Shown here: positions 37,821 through 48,187 of the stretch, piece by piece
Layout of the letters: the number at the start of each line of letters is the position of its first letter
Position numbering within the stretch: the first letter of the stretch is position 1
Assembly (NCBI RefSeq): GCF_009377195.2
Contig: NZ_VJXX01000002.1
Span: 372,001 to 436,000 of the forward strand
Length of the DNA: 64,000 nucleotides
Source of the DNA: Arthrobacter bussei
Lineage (GTDB): Bacteria; Actinomycetota; Actinomycetes; Actinomycetales; Micrococcaceae
Direction of reading: 5' to 3'
The notes under the pieces: generated by a model
What the model was told of the DNA's origin: nothing
What the model saw: the letters and a program-made list of their open reading frames with translations, nothing else
Databases searched by the model: none
Translations under genes and position numbers: made by a program

Positions 37821-37862
37821 GGACGTCGAGGGTCGGACGTCGAGGGTCCGACGTCGAGGGTC
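37821..37862. repeat. Three tandem copies of a 14-bp unit
   Basis: GGACGTCGAGGGTC at 37821-37834 and 37835-37848, then CGACGTCGAGGGTC at 37849-37862, in the gap between the TPP riboswitch and the rne terminator. Confidence 0.95.
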
Positions 37863-37916
37863 CGCCCCCGGGGTCAGCGATCCACCATCGCTCAGGGGTC
37901 GGACCTCCCCGGACGC

Positions 37917-37955
37917 GGAAGAGGACCGGAGTCCACCGGACTCCGGTCCTCTTCC
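37917..37955 (-). terminator. Perfect 18-bp hairpin terminator after rne
   Basis: Two perfect 18-base arms (37917-37934 and 37938-37955) with a 3-base loop, 20 bp beyond the rne stop on the minus strand. No T-run, but very stable. Confidence 0.8.
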
Positions 37956-37974
37956 CGTCCTGCAGTGCCTGCTG

Positions 37975-40900
37975 CTACAGCTCCGAGGCGGGTACGCCGA
38001 CGCCGAAGATCAACGGCTCGGCGGCGCTGGTCGCGGGAGTCCGCACCGGCGCCTGGGCTCGCGCGACATGACGCGTGCCCGCCGGTTCGGCTGCGGCTTC
38101 GGCGCCCTGCGTCTCGATGGTGGTGTCTGCAGCGCCCTGTGCGCTGCGGGCGACACGACGGCGGGGCCGCGACCGGACGGCAGGGGGTTCCTCCACTGCG
38201 GCCGGGGCCACCCGGGTGTTCCCGGCGGGAGCGGATGACGGCGCCGCTGCGATCCCCGCCTCCTGTCCGGCCCCACGCTGCGGGGCAGCCTGCCGCGCCT
38301 CACCCGATACCGGCGTGCGTCCGAACGCCTCGCTCAGGCTGTCGAGGGTCAGGCGGGTCGCCGGAGCGTCCGCCGTCTCCTCGACAGCAGCACGACGCCG
38401 ATTGGTGGCACGCGGAAGGGTCACCGTCTCGCCGTTGATCGTCAGCACGGCCTCGGTCACCTGGATGTCCGCGTCGGCGGCCGTGCCGTCGGTGTGTGCG
38501 CCCCGATCACCGTGCGCCGCAGATTCCTCGTGGGCGTGGTGCGTTGCCGCCGCGATGCTCGCGAGCGCCGCGCGGGCCGCCTCGGCCTTCGCCACGCGGT
38601 CGGGGCTGTCCGCAACGGGTGCGGCAGGCGGCGTCACGAGGTCGTCCTGCTGCTGGCCGCCGCGTCCTCCGCGGTTCCGCTTGCGCTCGCTGCGGGACAT
38701 CTTGTCCTGCCGAGACTGCTGCTGTTCGGGGGCGGGCGTTGCATGGCGGTGCTCGACGGGCTCCATGTGCGTGACCACGCCGCGTCCCGCACAGTGCTCG
38801 CAGTCCTCGCCGAAGACCTCCAGGAGGCCGGTCCCCATGCGCTTGCGCGTCATCTGGACGAGGCCGAGCGAGGTGACCTCCGCGACCTGGTGCTTGGTCC
38901 TGTCGCGCCCGAGGCACTCCACAAGGCGCCGCAGCACGAGGTCGCGGTTCGCCTCGAGCACCATGTCGATGAAGTCGATGACGATGATCCCACCGATGTC
39001 GCGCAGGCGAAGCTGCCGCACGACCTCCTCGGCGGCCTCGAGGTTGTTCTTGGTGACGGTCTCCTCCAGGTTGCCGCCGCTGCCGGTGAACTTCCCCGTG
39101 TTGACGTCGACCACCGTCATGGCCTCCGTCCGGTCGATCACCAGTGATCCGCCCGAGGGCAGGAACACCTTCCGCTCGAGGGCCTTGGCGATCTGCTCGT
39201 CGATGCGCGACGCCGCGAAGATGTCCTCCTCGCCCGTCCACTTCTCCAGACGGCCCACCAGGTCGGGCGCCACGTACATGACGTAGGCCTCGATGGTGTC
39301 CCAGGCGTCCTCGCCGGAGACGACGAGCTTCGAGAAGTCCTCGTTGAAGACGTCGCGGACCACCTTGATGGTGAGGTCGGGCTCGCCGTACAGGAGCTCC
39401 GGTGCGAGGGTCTTGGTCGAGCCGGACTTGCGCTCGATCTCCTCCCACTGTGCGCGGAGCCTGTTGATGTCGTGCGTCAGCTCCTCCTCGCTGGCACCCT
39501 CGGCCGCCGTACGGACGATCACGCCGGCGTTCTCCGGCAGGCGGTCCTTCAGGATGCGCTTCAGGCGGTTGCGCTCGACGTCGGGGAGCTTGCGCGAGAT
39601 GCCCGTCATGGAGCCGCCGGGCACGTACACGAGGTAGCGGCCGGGCAGCGAGATCTGGCTGGTCAGGCGGGCGCCCTTGTGGCCCACCGGGTCCTTCGTC
39701 ACCTGGACGAGCACCGGGTCGCCGGACTTCAGGGCGAGCTCGATCCGGCGCGGCTGCCCGTCGAGTCCGGCGGCGTCCCAGTTCACCTCGCCCGCGTACA
39801 GGACGGCGTTGCGGCCGCGCCCGATGTCGACGAAGGCCGCCTCCATGCTGGGGAGCACGTTCTGGACCTTGCCGAGGTACACGTTGCCGATCAGGGAGTC
39901 CTGCTGGGTGCGGGAAACGAAGTGCTCCGCGAGGATGCCGTCCTCGAGGACGCCGATCTGGATGCGGTCGTCGCTCTGGCGCACGATCATCTGGCGGTCC
40001 ACCGACTCACGGCGGGCCAGGAACTCCGCCTCGGTGATCACCTGGCGGCGTCGGCCCGTATCCCGCGACTCACGGCGACGCTGCTTCTTGGCTTCGAGGC
40101 GCGTGGAGCCGCGCACACTCGTGACGCGGTCCGAGACGGGCTCGCTGGACTGGCGCGGCGCGCGGACGCGCGTGACGGTGTTGGGCGGGTCGTCGTCCTC
40201 GCCACCGGTGAGTTCGAGATCCTGGTCGCCACGGCGACGCCGGCGGCGGCGACGCGAGGTGACGGCGGTGGTGTCGTCCGGTCCGCTCGACTGCGGGTCA
40301 TCGTCGGAGCCCTCGGCGTCGGACCCGCCCTCGGCAGCACCGGTCGCTGAATCCGCATTCGCGTCTCCGCGCGTGCGGCTCCTGGTCCGGCGACTGCGAC
40401 GCGAGCGTCGCCCGGCGTCCTCGGTGTCGTCCTCCTCGGAGTCCTCGTCCCGGGGTGCCGCGACCTTGACGGACGGCACGGTGACCGTGGTGAGGTCGGG
40501 CGCGTGGAAGAGCAGGGACAGGGGCGATTCGGGGACGGCGAACGGGTCGAATCGGTGGGTCGACTCGTCCGGCGCATTCTCGGTGCCATCGGCCGGATCC
40601 ACCTCGGCGGCGGGGTCTGCCTGGTTGCTCGGCTGCCCGGCGCTCTCGGACGGTGCTCCGGTGGCGGGTGCGTCCGCCTGTGCCGCCGCCTCGACCTGCG
40701 CGTCGCCCTGCACGTCGCCCTGCGCCGCGACGCGACCGGACCTCCGGGAGGTGCGCCGTGTCGCGGGGCGGGTCGCTGCGGCCTCCGTGGTGGTGTCCGG
40801 CGGTGCGCTGCCGGGCGCGGACGCGTCTGCGACCGTGTCCGTCGTCGGGGCCTCCACGGGCTCGGAGGCGCGACGGCTGCGGGTGGCGGTCCGCCTGGTG

Positions 40901-41538
40901 CGGACAGTCTTCTCCTCGGCAGGGGACGCCGCGTCCCCGTCGCCCACGGACGTGCCCGACGCCGTTGCTCCGACGGGCGCCGCAGCACTGCCGGACGACA
41001 CGGTGGAGTCGGATGGAGCGGTGGAGGCGGCCTGGGCGACCGCATGGGAGGAGGGGCCCTGTGCGAGACCGGCGTCCGCGGTGCTGCCTGGCCCGATCGG
41101 TGCCGGTGCGGCGGGTTCGACGGCACGGGCCGGTCCGGCCTCCGCGGTCGCGGCACGACGGCGGGTCCGGGGCGCGCGTGCGGGTGCTGCACCCGTCGGT
41201 CCCTCCGTCTCCTCGGGAGTTGCCGAGGGTGCAGGAGACGCAGCAGCAGCGGACGTGTCGGCGGGATCAGCGACGCCCGCGGCAGGGGCGGACTCCGGTG
41301 CGGAGGTCTCGTCGGTGACGACGACCGGCTTGCGGGCGCGGGTCGCCCTCTTCCGCACAGGGGCTGCAACGGCCTCGGAAGGGGACGACGGCGGGGCGGG
41401 TGGGGCGCCTTCCGGCGCACTCGCCGCCCGGCGCTTCCTCGGGGCCTTCGGCGGGGCGGTGTCCGCGGCGACCTCCGGAGTGGTCACCGGCGCTTCCGTG
41501 CGGTCCTGTTCGTTCCCCTGCAGTTCTGACTGATCCAT
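37975..41538 (-). CDS. rne: Ribonuclease E/G family endoribonuclease
   Basis: 1187-aa RNase E-type enzyme, the main endonuclease for mRNA decay and rRNA processing in actinobacteria. A disordered N-terminal arm of about 500 residues (Ala, Pro, Arg, Thr and Glu rich; RTRRRAATAE-like basic patches) precedes the core. Then come the S1 domain (NVYLGKVQNVLPSMEAAFVDIG), the 5' sensor region, the DNase I-like catalytic domain (VVDVNTGKFTG, GGIIVIDFIDM with Asp residues) and the zinc-link CEHC. The C-terminal arm is again disordered and has an SRSERKRNRGGRGG patch. Actinobacterial enzymes carry arms on both sides, as here. ATG 41538 with GGAGC upstream is chosen over the 5' extension. Confidence 0.95.
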   Translation of the reverse strand: MDQSELQGNEQDRTEAPVTTPEVAADTAPPKAPRKRRAASAPEGAPPAPPSSPSEAVAAPVRKRATRARKPVVVTDETSAPESAPAAGVADPADTSAAAASPAPSATPEETEGPTGAAPARAPRTRRRAATAEAGPARAVEPAAPAPIGPGSTADAGLAQGPSSHAVAQAASTAPSDSTVSSGSAAAPVGATASGTSVGDGDAASPAEEKTVRTRRTATRSRRASEPVEAPTTDTVADASAPGSAPPDTTTEAAATRPATRRTSRRSGRVAAQGDVQGDAQVEAAAQADAPATGAPSESAGQPSNQADPAAEVDPADGTENAPDESTHRFDPFAVPESPLSLLFHAPDLTTVTVPSVKVAAPRDEDSEEDDTEDAGRRSRRSRRTRSRTRGDANADSATGAAEGGSDAEGSDDDPQSSGPDDTTAVTSRRRRRRRRGDQDLELTGGEDDDPPNTVTRVRAPRQSSEPVSDRVTSVRGSTRLEAKKQRRRESRDTGRRRQVITEAEFLARRESVDRQMIVRQSDDRIQIGVLEDGILAEHFVSRTQQDSLIGNVYLGKVQNVLPSMEAAFVDIGRGRNAVLYAGEVNWDAAGLDGQPRRIELALKSGDPVLVQVTKDPVGHKGARLTSQISLPGRYLVYVPGGSMTGISRKLPDVERNRLKRILKDRLPENAGVIVRTAAEGASEEELTHDINRLRAQWEEIERKSGSTKTLAPELLYGEPDLTIKVVRDVFNEDFSKLVVSGEDAWDTIEAYVMYVAPDLVGRLEKWTGEEDIFAASRIDEQIAKALERKVFLPSGGSLVIDRTEAMTVVDVNTGKFTGSGGNLEETVTKNNLEAAEEVVRQLRLRDIGGIIVIDFIDMVLEANRDLVLRRLVECLGRDRTKHQVAEVTSLGLVQMTRKRMGTGLLEVFGEDCEHCAGRGVVTHMEPVEHRHATPAPEQQQSRQDKMSRSERKRNRGGRGGQQQDDLVTPPAAPVADSPDRVAKAEAARAALASIAAATHHAHEESAAHGDRGAHTDGTAADADIQVTEAVLTINGETVTLPRATNRRRAAVEETADAPATRLTLDSLSEAFGRTPVSGEARQAAPQRGAGQEAGIAAAPSSAPAGNTRVAPAAVEEPPAVRSRPRRRVARSAQGAADTTIETQGAEAAAEPAGTRHVARAQAPVRTPATSAAEPLIFGVGVPASEL

Positions 41539-41959
41539 GGGTCTCGCTCCAAACCCCTGCGGCACCGGCCACATTCCGGCACCCACCAGGGCGGTATGTC
41601 GGCCGGCCGCGGGCCCTTCGCCCGGCGGCAGACCGGAAGTCGTTGTCATGTCGTCCGAGGTCACACCGTCAATCGGGTGCGGAATCACTCGGAGACCAGT
41701 GGCGCTTTTCCACCTCAGCCGCCCTTGCGGACGGTGGGTCCCCCCAGCGGATTCCGCCTCCTTCCGCCGGTGGGGCGGACTCGGGAGGGCAGAAGCATCG
41801 CTCGCGGAACGGAAGCCTGTCACTGGACCGGCGGGGGAATGTGGTTCCCTCTCCGGCCTTCGTCATTGTCTCACACCGCCCCTCGGAAGGACCGTCGCGC
41901 CGGGCCGGACCTGCTCGCGGAGCTGAGCCGCGCCCGCGGAGCCTGACGAGCCGGAGGGC
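41539..41959 (-). other. rne leader / dxs downstream gap
   Basis: About 420 bp without a supported gene between dxs and rne, both leftward. An extended -10-like TGAGACAAT on the minus strand (around 41865-41873) may be the rne promoter, which would give a 5' leader of over 300 bases; long rne leaders are used for autoregulation in other bacteria. Several inverted repeats of low length are present but no known element. Confidence 0.35.
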
Positions 41960-43933
41960 TCAGCGCTGGGGGAACTGACCCGTCGCCGGGGCCGTGTCCT
42001 CGGCCAGCGGGCGTGCGACCGGTACCTTCGTGCCGAGGACCTGGGCGACGACGTCGTGCGTGATCTGCTGCGCGGTCAGCCCCACGCGATCCAGCACCTG
42101 GTTGCGCGAGCCGTGGTCGAGGAACTCGACCGGGAGACCCACCTCGTTCAGCGCGGTGTCGACTCCGGCCGAGCGCATCTCCTGGCGGATCCGTGATCCG
42201 ACGCCGCCTGCGCGGACGCCGTCCTCGATGACGATGACGATCCGGTGCTCGGCGGCGAGGTCGATGACCGACCGGCGGACGGGCAGCAGCCATCGCGGAT
42301 CGATCACGGTGGAGCTGATGCCCTGGGCGCCGAGCCGGTTCGACACGTCGAGCGCGAGCTCGCTCATGGCCCCGACGCTCACGATCAGGACGTCGTTGTG
42401 GCGTGAGCCGGCGGGCCGGCGCGAGAGCACGTCCACGCCGTCGTCGAGACGCTCGACCGCCTCGACCTCGGCGCCGACCGACCCCTTGGAGTAGCGGACC
42501 ACGCTGGGCGCGTCGGAGATCGAGACGGCCTCGCGCAGCTCCTCGCGGAGTCGGGAGGCATCCCTCGGAGCGGCGAGGTGCAGGCCGGGCACGGCCTGCA
42601 GCAGGGCGAGGTCCCACATGCCGTGGTGACTGGCGCCGTCGGGCCCGGTGACGCCGGAGCGGTCGAGGACGACGGTGACGCCCGCCCTGTGCAGGGCCAC
42701 GTCCATCAGCAGCTGGTCGAACGCCCGGTTGAGGAACGTCGCGTAGAGGGCGATGACGGGGTGGAGCCCGCCGAAGGCCATGCCGGCCGCGCTGGTGAGG
42801 GCGTGCTGCTCGGCGATGCCGACGTCGAACACGCGGTCCGGGTGCCGCGCGGCGAAGCGATGCAGCCCGACGGGGATGAGCATGGCGCCGGTGATGCCGA
42901 CGATGTCCGGACGCTCGTCCGCGATGTCCGCGATCTCGTTCGCGAACACCGACGTCCACGACTGCTGGCCCGCGGCGTCGACGGGTTCGCCCGTCTCCGG
43001 GTCGATGATGCCGACGGCGTGGAACTGGTCGGCCTCGTGGGCGCGGGCAGGAGCGTAGCCGTGACCCTTCTCGGTGATCGCATGGACGATCACGGGCCCC
43101 TCGTAGTTCTTGGCGAGGTGCAGGGCCTGCTCGACGGCCGCCTGGTCGTGACCGTCCACCGGACCCACGTACTTCATGCCGAGGTCCTCGAACAGGCCCT
43201 GGGGCGCCCACCAGTCCTTGATGCCCTTCTTCATGGCGTGGAGGCTCTTGTAGCTGAACTCCCCGACCGGTCCCCCGTTCTGCATGCGGAGCTTGACCCA
43301 GTCGAGCGTGCGCTCGTAGACGCGGTGGGTGCGGACGGAATCGAGCGTGGGTCGCAGCGAGGCGAGATAGTCGGCGACTCCGCCGATGGTGGGCGCGTAG
43401 GACCGCCCGTTGTCGTTCACCACAATGACCACGCGCCGGCGCTTGTCGGCGGCGATGTTGTTGAGGGCCTCCCACGCCATGCCGCCGGTGAGCGCGCCGT
43501 CGCCGACGAGCACGACGGTGTAGCGGTCACCCTCGCCGTTGAGGGCGCGGGCGCGCGAGATGCCGTCGGCCCAGGAGAGGGAGGAGGAGGCGTGGGAACT
43601 CTCGACGACGTCGTGCACCGACTCCGCGCGGGAGGGGTACCCGGAGAGGCCGCCCTGCTGGCGGAGGGTGCTGAAGTCCTGACGCCCGGTCACGAGCTTG
43701 TGCACGTAGGACTGGTGGCCCGTGTCGAAGATGATGCTGTCACGCGGCGAGTCGAAGACGCGGTGGATGCCGAGCGTCAGTTCGACGACGCCGAGATTGG
43801 GACCGAGGTGTCCGCCGGTGCGGGACACGGTGCTGACCAGGAAGCTGCGGATCTCCTTCGCGAGGGCCTTCAGCTGCACGGCGGTCAGTTTGCTCAGGTC
43901 CTGCGGGCCGTTGATCGTCTCCAAGAGTCCCAT
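41960..43933 (-). CDS. dxs: 1-deoxy-D-xylulose-5-phosphate synthase
   Basis: 657-aa TPP-dependent transketolase-like enzyme, the first step of the MEP isoprenoid pathway. Motifs: [19 protein letters not shown] (His), [18 protein letters not shown] with the TPP site ending in [39 protein letters not shown] (the catalytic Glu) and [15 protein letters not shown]. Length is typical. ATG 43933 has GGAGG 6-9 bp upstream. It lies beside the RNA methyltransferase gene. Confidence 0.97.
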   Translation of the reverse strand: MGLLETINGPQDLSKLTAVQLKALAKEIRSFLVSTVSRTGGHLGPNLGVVELTLGIHRVFDSPRDSIIFDTGHQSYVHKLVTGRQDFSTLRQQGGLSGYPSRAESVHDVVESSHASSSLSWADGISRARALNGEGDRYTVVLVGDGALTGGMAWEALNNIAADKRRRVVIVVNDNGRSYAPTIGGVADYLASLRPTLDSVRTHRVYERTLDWVKLRMQNGGPVGEFSYKSLHAMKKGIKDWWAPQGLFEDLGMKYVGPVDGHDQAAVEQALHLAKNYEGPVIVHAITEKGHGYAPARAHEADQFHAVGIIDPETGEPVDAAGQQSWTSVFANEIADIADERPDIVGITGAMLIPVGLHRFAARHPDRVFDVGIAEQHALTSAAGMAFGGLHPVIALYATFLNRAFDQLLMDVALHRAGVTVVLDRSGVTGPDGASHHGMWDLALLQAVPGLHLAAPRDASRLREELREAVSISDAPSVVRYSKGSVGAEVEAVERLDDGVDVLSRRPAGSRHNDVLIVSVGAMSELALDVSNRLGAQGISSTVIDPRWLLPVRRSVIDLAAEHRIVIVIEDGVRAGGVGSRIRQEMRSAGVDTALNEVGLPVEFLDHGSRNQVLDRVGLTAQQITHDVVAQVLGTKVPVARPLAEDTAPATGQFPQR

Positions 43934-44031
43934 CGGCGCCTCCTCGCTTCGTTCGGCACGGGCGGTCGACCACCCGTGATTGACCTTAACCCTAACGTTC
44001 GGGCCTCCCCAGGGGTGCCATTGACGGCACG

Positions 44032-44048
44032 GCAAGCCCGGGGCTTGC
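44032..44048 (-). terminator. Hairpin after the RNA methyltransferase gene
   Basis: GCAAGCC-CGG-GGCTTGC, a perfect 7-bp arm, 15 bp beyond the methyltransferase stop on the minus strand. Confidence 0.5.
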
Positions 44049-44063
44049 GTCCCTCCCGAGCCG

Positions 44064-45416
44064 TCAGGCGGCAGGTGGCAGCAGACGGGCGAAGATTTCC
44101 AGATGGTGGGTGTGCGGGTACAGGTCGAAGACGCGCAGGCTGTCCAGCGTCCAGCCTGCCGCCCGGAAGTAGCCGAGGTCGCGCGCGAAGGACGCGGGGT
44201 CGCAGGAGACGTACCCGACGGCCCTCGGACGGGCGGCGGCGATCTGCCGCACCACCTTCTTCCCCGCCCCCGCACGCGGCGGGTCGAGCAGGACGATGTC
44301 GAGCCGGTCCGTCCGGCGTCCGAGGACGGCGTCGACCCTCCCCTGGACGATCGACACGTGGCCCTGTCCGTGGAGGTTGCGGCGCGCGTCCCGGCTGGTG
44401 CCCGCCGATCCTTCGACCGAGAGGACCGCACCGTCCGGTCCGACGGCGCGTGCCATCGGGACGGTGAAGAGACCGGCGCCCGCGTACAGGTCCGCGACGC
44501 GCTCCCCGGGCGCGGGGACGAGTCCGTCCAGCACCGCCGACACGAGGGCTTCCGGTGCGCCGCGGTGGATCTGCCAGAACCCGGCGCCGGTGACCCGGTA
44601 GTCGGTACCGAGCACCGATTCCTGCAGCCACGTGCGTCCCTTCAGCCGTTGCACCTGGCCGGATGCGGGATCGAGGACCCCGACGGACGCGCCGTCGATC
44701 GACGCGGCGACGGTGCCGACGCGCTTCGGCGTGGTGCCCGGTGCGGGGACGAGCAGCACCAGCGGCTCCCCGCCGCCGGAGGGGACGGCGACGTCGACCC
44801 GCTCCATCCCGCTGAGATCGAGGGTCCACAGACGCAGCGCGTTCACCGGCCCGACGGCGAGGGGCATCTCCTGGACGGGCAGGACCTCGTGCGAGCGGTG
44901 GAGATGCATCGCGAGCCGGCCCGCGGCGTCGACCGCGAAGGCCGCCCGCGTCCGCCAGCCCAGGCCGTCCTCCGACTCCCCGGGCGCCGGCTCGACGACG
45001 ACCGCGCGGTCGGTCCCCCCGAGCCGCGAGAGCTGCTCCTCGACGACGGCGGACTTCAGGCGCCGCTGCTCCGCCAGGTCGATGTGTCCGAATTCCGCGC
45101 CGCCCACCGCCGAGCGCCCGCGGGCGGCGGCGCGCAGGGCATCCGCGACGGGCCACACGTGGTCCACCCGATGGGGCGAGCCCTCGAGGACCTCGACGAC
45201 GTCGGCCCGCCAGAAGCTGGCGTCGTCGGCCGTGTCGGTGAAGCGGACGCGGACACGCTCACCGGGCAGCGCGTGCCGGACGAAGACCACGCGGCCCTCG
45301 TGCCGTGCGACGAAGTGCCCGCCGTGCGCGGGGCGCCCGATGGTCAGCTCCGCGGTGGGCGGACCGGTCTGCTCCCCCGTCGACGGGGCGGCGGCGGCTG
45401 GTGCTGCGTCGGTCAT
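44064..45416 (-). CDS. TrmA/RlmD-type RNA (uracil-5)-methyltransferase
   Basis: 450 aa. SAM-dependent m5U methyltransferase for 23S rRNA or tRNA. An N-terminal TRAM-like domain ([26 protein letters not shown]) is followed by the methyltransferase core: [45 protein letters not shown] and [13 protein letters not shown] with the catalytic Cys. It ends with [16 protein letters not shown], typical of the family. The four-cysteine iron-sulphur cluster site of RlmD is not evident. Exact RNA target unknown. It is close to the transporter gene upstream (9 bp). Confidence 0.9.
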   Translation of the reverse strand: MTDAAPAAAAPSTGEQTGPPTAELTIGRPAHGGHFVARHEGRVVFVRHALPGERVRVRFTDTADDASFWRADVVEVLEGSPHRVDHVWPVADALRAAARGRSAVGGAEFGHIDLAEQRRLKSAVVEEQLSRLGGTDRAVVVEPAPGESEDGLGWRTRAAFAVDAAGRLAMHLHRSHEVLPVQEMPLAVGPVNALRLWTLDLSGMERVDVAVPSGGGEPLVLLVPAPGTTPKRVGTVAASIDGASVGVLDPASGQVQRLKGRTWLQESVLGTDYRVTGAGFWQIHRGAPEALVSAVLDGLVPAPGERVADLYAGAGLFTVPMARAVGPDGAVLSVEGSAGTSRDARRNLHGQGHVSIVQGRVDAVLGRRTDRLDIVLLDPPRAGAGKKVVRQIAAARPRAVGYVSCDPASFARDLGYFRAAGWTLDSLRVFDLYPHTHHLEIFARLLPPAA

Positions 45417-45425
45417 GGTGTCTTC

Positions 45426-47402
45426 CTACTTGAGGTCCTGGTAGATCTGCGCCGCGTCGGAGGACGCCAGCTGCCACGGCACGCTGGCGACCATCACGCC
45501 GGGGACGAAGTGCAGGCGCGCCTTGATCCGCAGCGCGGTCTGGTTGTGGACCAGTTGCTCCCACCACTTTCCCACGACGTACTCGGGGATGTAGACCACG
45601 ATCAGGTCGCGCGGGGAGTCGCGGCGCATGGTCCTGATGTAGTCGAGGATCGGCGTGATGGTGTCGCGGTAGGGCGAGGCCAGGACGGTGATGGGGACCG
45701 GTATCTCGTACTTCTCCCAGTCCGCGAGGGTCCGGCGGGTCTGCTCGGGGTCGACGTCGACCGTGACCGCGTCCAGGCGGGAGGGTCGTGACGCCCGCGC
45801 GAAGGCGAGCGCGCGAAGGACGGGTTTCCGCAGGTGGGAGACGAGGATCACCGCGTGGACGCGTGACGGGAGCGCGCGCAGCCTGACGGCGTCGTCGATC
45901 GCGAGTTCGGCGGCCACGGCGTCGTAGTGCTTCTTGATGCTGCGCATCACCGCGAAGAGGACGGCCATCGCGAGGACGGCAATCCAGGCCCCGTACTCGA
46001 ACTTGGTCACGAGGACGACGACGAGCACCGCCGCGGTGAGCGCGAAGCCCAGGCTGTTGATGGCCCGCGACTTGTGGATGGCCCAGCGGTTCTGCGCCCC
46101 GACGGTGCTCCGCAGCGTCCTGTTCCAGTGGCGGATGAGTCCGAGCTGACCGCCGGTGAAGGAGACGAACACCCCGACGATGTACAGCTGCACCAGAGCC
46201 GTGACGTCGGCGCGGAACACGAGGATGAGCACCACGGCGCCGAGGCCGAGCGCGAGGATCCCGTTGGTGAAGGTGAGCCGGTCACCGCGCGTACGGAGCT
46301 GCCGCGGGAGGTACCCGTCCGTGGCCAGGATCGACGCGAGGACGGGGAAGGCGTTGAAGGCCGCATGACCCGCGAGCATCAGGATCAGTGCCGTCGCCGC
46401 GACGACGAGGTAGAAGGCGGGCGAACCGGCGTCGAACACCGTGCGCGCGAGCTGGCTCACCACCGGCGCCTGGATGTAGTCCTCCGGGACGGGTCCGCCG
46501 TCGAGCAGCAGTTGCCGGGACGGGTCCTGGACCACGTGGACGCGCGCCGCATTGGCGAGGTAGATGACACCGGCGAGCATCGCGGCCGAGACGATCCCGA
46601 GGACGACGAGCGTCGTCGCGGCGTTGCGAGCCTGCGGCGCCTCGAAGCGCGGCACATTGGAGCCCGGGCCCTCGAGTCCGGTCAGGGCGGCGGCGCCCGC
46701 GGAGAACGCGCGGAGGATCAGCAGGGCCCCCGCGAGCCCGACCAGACCGGCGTCCAAGGCGGCATCCGGGACGATCTCGAAGCGGGCACTCGGAGCCTGC
46801 GCCAGGGTCCCGGTCGCGGACTGGACGATCCCGGTGACGCAGAGTGCGGCGATACCGGCGAGGAACGCGTAGGTCAGCACGGCCCGGGCGCGGACGCCGC
46901 GCGTGATGCCCCGCAGGTTGAGCAGGACGAGGACCGCGACGCCGAGGACGGCGAGCGTGATCCTGGCGTCCTCCAGCGCCGGGGCGAGGGAGACGACGTA
47001 CTGCGCGGCCGCGGACACGGAGACCGCGACGGTCAGCAGGTAGTCGATCATGAGCGCGGAGGCCACCGTGGTGCCCGCACGGGGACCGATGTTCCGCTTC
47101 GCGATCTCGTAGTCTCCGCCCCCGGAGGGGTAGGCGTGCACGGCCTGCCGGTAGGACGCGACGACGACGAGGAGGACCGCGATCACGGCGAGCCCGACCC
47201 AGGGCGAGATGGCGACCGAGGCGACCCCGGCGAGGGCGAGCGTCAACAGGATCTCGTCCGGCGCGTAGGCCACGGAGGAGAGGGCGCTCGCGGAGAAGAC
47301 GGGCATGGCGAGGCGCTTGGGAAGGCTTCTGTTCCTCAGCCTGTCGCTGGCGAACGGCTTGCCCACCAGCACCCGCTTGACGGCCTCGAGAAAAGTCAGC
47401 AC
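45426..47402 (-). CDS. KimA-like APC-superfamily potassium transporter
   Basis: 658 aa, about 12 membrane helices and a C-terminal cytoplasmic domain of about 150 residues. The region SALSSVAYAPDEILLTL and the next segment YRQAVHAYPSGGGDYEIAKRNIG strongly resemble KimA (YdaO) K+/H+ symporters of the APC superfamily rather than amino-acid permeases. The soluble domain (VDPEQTRRTLADWEKYEIPVPITVLASPYRD) is like that of KimA. It diverges, across 113 bp, from two RCK/TrkA proteins, which supports a role in potassium uptake. GTG 47402 is chosen; earlier starts lie in the promoter. The identity is an inference from conserved motifs. Confidence 0.8.
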   Translation of the reverse strand: MLTFLEAVKRVLVGKPFASDRLRNRSLPKRLAMPVFSASALSSVAYAPDEILLTLALAGVASVAISPWVGLAVIAVLLVVVASYRQAVHAYPSGGGDYEIAKRNIGPRAGTTVASALMIDYLLTVAVSVSAAAQYVVSLAPALEDARITLAVLGVAVLVLLNLRGITRGVRARAVLTYAFLAGIAALCVTGIVQSATGTLAQAPSARFEIVPDAALDAGLVGLAGALLILRAFSAGAAALTGLEGPGSNVPRFEAPQARNAATTLVVLGIVSAAMLAGVIYLANAARVHVVQDPSRQLLLDGGPVPEDYIQAPVVSQLARTVFDAGSPAFYLVVAATALILMLAGHAAFNAFPVLASILATDGYLPRQLRTRGDRLTFTNGILALGLGAVVLILVFRADVTALVQLYIVGVFVSFTGGQLGLIRHWNRTLRSTVGAQNRWAIHKSRAINSLGFALTAAVLVVVLVTKFEYGAWIAVLAMAVLFAVMRSIKKHYDAVAAELAIDDAVRLRALPSRVHAVILVSHLRKPVLRALAFARASRPSRLDAVTVDVDPEQTRRTLADWEKYEIPVPITVLASPYRDTITPILDYIRTMRRDSPRDLIVVYIPEYVVGKWWEQLVHNQTALRIKARLHFVPGVMVASVPWQLASSDAAQIYQDLK

Positions 47403-47515
47403 AGCCCACAGACTAGCGCGTCCGCGCGGGTGGCCAGCCACTAGGCTTGGGGCTGGTACAGCACGGATCAGCAGGATCTCCACGACGAACAGACCAGGAA
47501 TCAGGGGTGCCCTCG

Positions 47516-48187
47516 GTGGCTCATTTTGTGATCATGGGGTGCGGCAGGGTGGGTGTCAGCCTCGCCCACACGCTCGACGAATCCGGGCACTCGGTGGCCA
47601 TCATCGACCAGGACGACCGCGCCTTCCGTCGCCTCCGCTCCTCCTTCGGCGGCCGCAAGGTCACCGGGGTCGGCTTCGACCGGGACACCCTGAAATACGC
47701 AGAGATCGACGACGCCTATGCGTTCGCCGCGGTGTCGAGCGGTGACAACTCGAACATCCTCGCCACGCGCGTGGCCCGCGAGACCTTCCACGTCCCCCAC
47801 GTCGTCGCCCGCATCTACGATCCGGGGCGCGCGGAGATCTACCAGCGCCTCGGCATCCCCACCGTGGCGGCCGTCCGCTGGAGCGCGGACCAGGTACTCC
47901 GGCGGATCCTCCCGGAACAGACCATCAACGGCGATTTCCGCGAGACGTCCGGGCGCCTGATCCTGGCCGAACTGGCCCTGAGCGACGCCTGGCTCGGCCG
48001 GCCGCTGCGCAGCATCGAGATAGCGAGCGGTGTGCGCATCGCGTACATCACGCGCTTCGGCGAGGGCATCCTGCCGACTCCGGAGACGAGCTACCAGCAG
48101 GGCGACATCCTGCACGCCATGATGAAGACGACCGCGACGGACGAGATCGGACGGATCCTCGCGGCCGCACCGAAGGAGGAGTCATGA
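47516..48187 (+). CDS. trkA: RCK-type potassium regulatory protein TrkA/CeoB
   Basis: 223 aa. Rossmann-type TrkA-N domain (HFVIMGCGRVGVSLAHTLDESGHSVAIIDQD, GxGxxG) for NAD(H) or nucleotide, then a TrkA-C domain (about 140-215). Homologous to CeoB (Rv2691) of M. tuberculosis. GTG 47516 gives the usual MAHFVIMGCG start. It overlaps the next gene by 4 bp. It diverges from the KimA-like transporter; TrkH/KtrB-type channel genes are not in this window. Confidence 0.93.
   Translation: MAHFVIMGCGRVGVSLAHTLDESGHSVAIIDQDDRAFRRLRSSFGGRKVTGVGFDRDTLKYAEIDDAYAFAAVSSGDNSNILATRVARETFHVPHVVARIYDPGRAEIYQRLGIPTVAAVRWSADQVLRRILPEQTINGDFRETSGRLILAELALSDAWLGRPLRSIEIASGVRIAYITRFGEGILPTPETSYQQGDILHAMMKTTATDEIGRILAAAPKEES

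Noticed and set aside
45426-47402. Amino-acid permease
   Set aside because: APC fold is clear, but the YPSGGG region and C-terminal domain match KimA-type potassium carriers better, and RCK genes are adjacent.
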